45,057 bases of DNA from JABCPE02 sp963518955 (GTDB lineage: Bacteria; Bacteroidota; Bacteroidia; Flavobacteriales; Weeksellaceae). Both the position numbers and the translations under genes were made by a program. Below are positions 43,105-45,057 of the stretch, piece after piece (position 1 is the stretch's first letter; each line of letters opens with the position of its first letter). The notes under the pieces were generated by a model, which saw nothing but the letters and a program-made list of their open reading frames with translations, did no database searches and was not told where the DNA came from. The DNA is taken from assembly GCA_963518955.1 (NCBI GenBank), contig CAUQKI010000013.1, positions 1 to 45,057 of the forward strand, written 5' to 3'.

Positions 43105-43112
43105 TACCTTTG
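43105..43112 (+). promoter_or_regulatory. -7 box of the PIN-module operon
   Basis: TACCTTTG (exact TAnnTTTG) only five bases before the GTG at 43117, with TTG at 43081-43083 as possible -33 element. This places transcription start at or next to the GTG, suggesting a leaderless mRNA. Confidence 0.55.
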
Positions 43113-43116
43113 TAAG

Positions 43117-43890
43117 GTGGAAGAGAAAGAATACATAGAAATAAAGATAGATAATATTTCTAACACATTATCTCCTAATGATATAGACATCAGTGAGATA
43201 AGAGAGCTTATGTCTAATATTGAGAATTTCTTGTATCCAGACCGAAAAAGCAAGAGTGCAAGACCTCATATTTCTTATTCATTAGAAAGCAGTAGTGCGT
43301 CTAATAAATTCTTTTTGCCCATATCGGGGGTTTTGTTATTTAATGAACTTACTTCTGAGATTACTAAAAAGCAGAGTTTAAATTTTTTATCATACAAACA
43401 GCAGAAGGTTATTGCCAATTTTCAGAAAAAAGCAGCTGAAAACGACCTAATTCTAGAGCTTCGCTCTTCACTGAATCTAGATACTTCTACTTTGGTTATT
43501 GATAAAAATACAAACTTTCAGATAAGTTCACCGCTTTACTACGAAGGTGAGTTTTATATTTATGGAGAAATATATCAAGAAGGAGGTAAACAGACTCCTA
43601 ACATTCATATATCGACTAAGAATGGAGAAGACTTGACTATACATGCTACAAAAGACCAAATTTTAGATGGAGAAAAACAGATGTATCAGATTTGCGGAGT
43701 AAAGGCAAAAGGTAAAAGAAATTTAGAAGATGGCAGTTATAGTGAGTTGAAGTTGATACAGTTTATCCCATACAAACCTGAATTTAATATGGAATTACTT
43801 AATGAAGTAATAGAAAAAGCTAAACCTAATTTGAGTAAAATCAAAGATTTAGATAGTTGGATTGATGAATTAAAAACAGAGGTGGTATGA
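43117..43890 (+). CDS. Putative partner (antitoxin-like) protein of a PIN-domain module
   Basis: 257 residues from a GTG start; the next in-frame ATG (Met33) would remove a conserved-looking first strand (EYIEIKIDNISNTLSPNDIDISEI). No signal peptide and no clear DNA-binding motif are visible. Two parts can be seen. Residues 1-110 are alpha/beta with a helix-rich end (MSNIENFLYPDRKSKSARPHISYSLE). Residues 120-257 are strand-rich (ISSPLYYEGEFYIYGEIYQEGGKQTPNIHISTKNGEDLTIHATKDQI), ending in an alpha-helical tail. I do not know a named family. It overlaps the PIN gene by four bases (ATGA), the classic toxin-antitoxin coupling. Confidence 0.75.
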   Translation: MEEKEYIEIKIDNISNTLSPNDIDISEIRELMSNIENFLYPDRKSKSARPHISYSLESSSASNKFFLPISGVLLFNELTSEITKKQSLNFLSYKQQKVIANFQKKAAENDLILELRSSLNLDTSTLVIDKNTNFQISSPLYYEGEFYIYGEIYQEGGKQTPNIHISTKNGEDLTIHATKDQILDGEKQMYQICGVKAKGKRNLEDGSYSELKLIQFIPYKPEFNMELLNEVIEKAKPNLSKIKDLDSWIDELKTEVV

Positions 43891-44357
43891 ATAAGATAAA
43901 AAGTGTATTGCTGGATAATTCTTTTGTTACCCGTCTGTTAAAAACTGATGATGAATTTCACAAAAATACAGTAGATTATTTTAAGTATTTTCTAGACAAT
44001 AAGATAGTGATGTATTTATCAACCATTGTTATTAGTGAATATGCAGTGGCTGATAATCCGGATAACTTATTAAACTTGAAAGCATTTCAAATTTTAGAAT
44101 TTGATTATAAAGATGCTAAATTATCGGGGGAATATTATTCTTGTTTGAAAGATAATAAAGAGGTTAGAGAAAGTGAAAAAAGAGCAATTATCATTAACGA
44201 TTTGAAGATTTTTGCACAAATTCAAAACAGAAATATAGATGCTTTCATTACCAAAGACAGGAAAGCATTTAATAAAATGATACAGCCTCTTGAAAAGGAG
44301 AAAGATCTAAGTTTTGACTATTTGGATTTAACAATTCCATTGAAAGACAAAAATTAG
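43887..44357 (+). CDS. PIN-domain-like ribonuclease (putative toxin)
   Basis: 156 residues. The PIN acidic quartet can be placed as D10 (SVLLDNSFV), E51 (IVISEYAV), D105 (IINDLKIFA) and D124 (DAFITKDRKAF), with hydrophobic strands around each as expected for the Rossmann-like PIN fold. PIN proteins of VapC type cleave tRNA, rRNA or mRNA and are toxic without an antitoxin. The upstream gene (43117) overlaps by four bases and is the likely antitoxin or partner. Both genes are AT-rich and lie next to integrase and muramidase remnants, consistent with recent acquisition. Confidence 0.85.
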   Translation: MNKIKSVLLDNSFVTRLLKTDDEFHKNTVDYFKYFLDNKIVMYLSTIVISEYAVADNPDNLLNLKAFQILEFDYKDAKLSGEYYSCLKDNKEVRESEKRAIIINDLKIFAQIQNRNIDAFITKDRKAFNKMIQPLEKEKDLSFDYLDLTIPLKDKN

Positions 44358-44450
44358 GTTTGTTATTTTAATGTATTGTTTTCTTTTTGTCATTTGAAGT
44401 CTTGCGTGCTACGCTTGGGGTTAGTAGAATGGCATGGGGAAAATTAAAAT

Positions 44451-44476
44451 AGCGTGAGTTTTTCACGCTTTTTTGT
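44451..44476 (+). terminator. Terminator of the PIN-module operon
   Basis: AGCGTGA pairs with TCACGCT around a 5-base loop, followed by TTTTTTG. It ends about 110 bases after the PIN stop codon; the interval shows no gene. Confidence 0.8.
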
Positions 44477-44522
44477 TTACAACATTCCGTTATAAATTGT
44501 AAGCAAATTATTTTGTTTACAA
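44471..44522. repeat. GTTTAC repeats (two direct, one inverted)
   Basis: TTTTGTTTACAA occurs at 44472-44483 and 44511-44522, with an inverted, one-mismatch version ATTGTAAGCAAA between them. The second copy contains the -33 element of the first small transcription unit. Confidence 0.5.
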
Positions 44523-44542
44523 TATCTTGTTTTCTATATTTG
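44512..44542 (+). promoter_or_regulatory. Promoter of small unit 1
   Basis: TTTG at 44512-44515, 19-base spacer, TATATTTG at 44535-44542: a full-strength match to the Bacteroidota promoter consensus. Confidence 0.75.
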
Positions 44543-44547
44543 CACGG

Positions 44548-44641
44548 AAGTTATTTTTTTTCATATAAAACTTCTTTTATGAAGTAGGTTGATAAGTCAT
44601 AAACCATCAAGTAATTCTGTGCCAGCAGAATTACTTTTTTT
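44548..44641 (+). ncRNA. Putative small RNA, unit 1 of a tandem array
   Basis: From the predicted transcription start (about 44548) to a strong terminator at 44609-44641 (AAGTAATTCTG/CAGAATTACTT, 6-base loop, T run). There is no reading frame longer than a few codons, so a ~90-nucleotide noncoding transcript is the simplest explanation. The target or role is unknown. Confidence 0.55.
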
Positions 44642-44642
44642 G

Positions 44643-44650
44643 TATATTTG
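44643..44650 (+). promoter_or_regulatory. -7 box of small unit 2
   Basis: TATATTTG, abutting the T run of terminator 1. No convincing -33 element. Confidence 0.5.
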
Positions 44651-44655
44651 CAAAA

Positions 44656-44752
44656 CAAAGCAGAATGCTTGGTAATCTTCAGATACCAAGTTATCTCTTT
44701 CTAAAATCAAGAAGTCTGTAACTTTCCTAGGGTTTGAGACTTCTTTTTTTTT
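44656..44752 (+). ncRNA. Putative small RNA, unit 2 of a tandem array
   Basis: Between the TATATTTG box at 44643 and a terminator at 44709-44752 (AAGAAGTCT/AGACTTCTT with an inner AAC/GTT pairing, T run). About 95 nucleotides, no coding potential seen. Confidence 0.5.
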
Positions 44753-44761
44753 GTATATTTG
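44733..44761 (+). promoter_or_regulatory. Promoter of small unit 3
   Basis: TTTG at 44733-44736 (inside terminator 2), 17-base spacer, TATATTTG at 44754-44761. Confidence 0.55.
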
Positions 44762-44766
44762 CAACA

Positions 44767-44836
44767 CACAAAGACAGAGTTTTCACTCTTGAACAATTAA
44801 ACAAAAGCAGTATCTTTATTAGGATACTGCTTTTTT
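44767..44836 (+). ncRNA. Putative small RNA, unit 3 of a tandem array
   Basis: From the predicted start to the terminator at 44803-44836 (AAAAGCAGTATC/GATACTGCTTTT). About 70 nucleotides. The terminator also faces the integrase gene on the other strand and would stop it as well. Confidence 0.5.
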
Positions 44837-44839
44837 GTT

Positions 44840-45057
44840 TTAAAACCCTGTGCTTACTTTTTTCTGTTCGTTAAGGATGTTTTCGTTATAATCTACAGCA
44901 TATATCCTTGTCATTCTTTCATTAGTGTGTCCTGCTATGTCTTTAGCTTTTGATATTCCGTATATTGTGGTAATATCATTTAAATAAGTGTGCCTAAGAG
45001 CGTATAAATCTACTTTTATATCCAGTTTTTTCACTACCCACATTCTATATCTGTGAG
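44840..45057 (-). CDS. Tyrosine recombinase (integrase), C-terminal part
   Basis: At least 72 codons; the frame continues past the right edge. The catalytic C-terminus is recognisable in LYALRHTYLNDITTIYGISKAKDIAGHTNERMTRIYAVDYNENI. It holds the R/H pair of the box-II motif (ALRHT), the G-H pair (IAGHT) and the nucleophilic tyrosine (RIYAV). Tyrosine recombinases of this kind move integrative elements and prophages in Bacteroidota. It reads towards the small-RNA array and the PIN module, as expected for an integrase at one end of an integrated element. Confidence 0.85.
   Translation of the reverse strand, partial: HRYRMWVVKKLDIKVDLYALRHTYLNDITTIYGISKAKDIAGHTNERMTRIYAVDYNENILNEQKKVSTGF

Noticed and set aside
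44643..44761. CRISPR-like or attachment-site repeats around TATATTTGCAA
   Set aside because: The repeated part is mainly the promoter box and T run of each unit; spacers differ in length and carry distinct terminators, so neither a CRISPR array nor an att duplication is supported.

Overview
The window looks like a chromosomal segment of a Flavobacteriia member, most likely in the Weeksellaceae (Chryseobacterium/Riemerella/Elizabethkingia relatives). The evidence is the low GC content, a SusC/SusD pair, TAnnTTTG-type -7 promoter boxes, a Bacteroidota-style TatA, a mevalonate-pathway gene (mvaD) and many Bacteroidota-only conserved families (DUF4286, DUF4180, DUF5117-type metalloprotease). The genus is inference. 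I see no tRNA, rRNA, CRISPR array or complete insertion sequence.

Layout. 1-1634 (minus): the start of a VOC/glyoxalase gene and two SUKH-like/hypothetical genes. 1820-8834 (plus): a secreted zinc metalloprotease, a SusC-type TonB-dependent transporter and a SusD-type lipoprotein, closed by a hairpin terminator; together they look like a peptide or glycopeptide capture and import operon. 8947-12482 (plus): valS, tatA, PAP2 phosphatase. 12492-14549: YwqK-like exported repeat protein, a small exported protein and a LolD-type ABC ATPase, separated by bidirectional terminators. 14659-19632 (plus): Imm40-like protein, trmD, EEP-family enzyme, CvfB-like S1 protein, ArsC/Spx-like protein, aspartate-type aminotransferase, DUF4180.

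19719-21002 is the most interesting stretch: an AT-rich three-gene operon that reads as ADP-ribosyltransferase-like toxin, small antitoxin and SecB-like chaperone, in the order and architecture of the CmdTAC anti-phage toxin-antitoxin-chaperone system. It has its own promoter, an operator-like inverted repeat and a terminator, and sits between DUF4180 and rsmG.

21127-42067 is mostly housekeeping: rsmG, an AddB-like PD-(D/E)XK nuclease, an HD hydrolase, DUF4286, gyrA, a TPR protein, a lipoprotein, a membrane protein with a winged-helix regulator and a second membrane protein (two identical-architecture palindromic operators), gpmI, ppa, an aminopeptidase P, mvaD, purK, an EamA transporter and purE.

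After purE (42068 to the end) the sequence becomes accessory. It holds a frameshifted small gene, a C-terminal remnant of a GH108-type phage/secretion muramidase, a two-gene module ending in a PIN-domain protein, an array of three short promoter-terminator units that look like tandem small RNAs, and the C-terminal end of a tyrosine recombinase running off the right edge. This looks like one end of an integrative element or an island hotspot.
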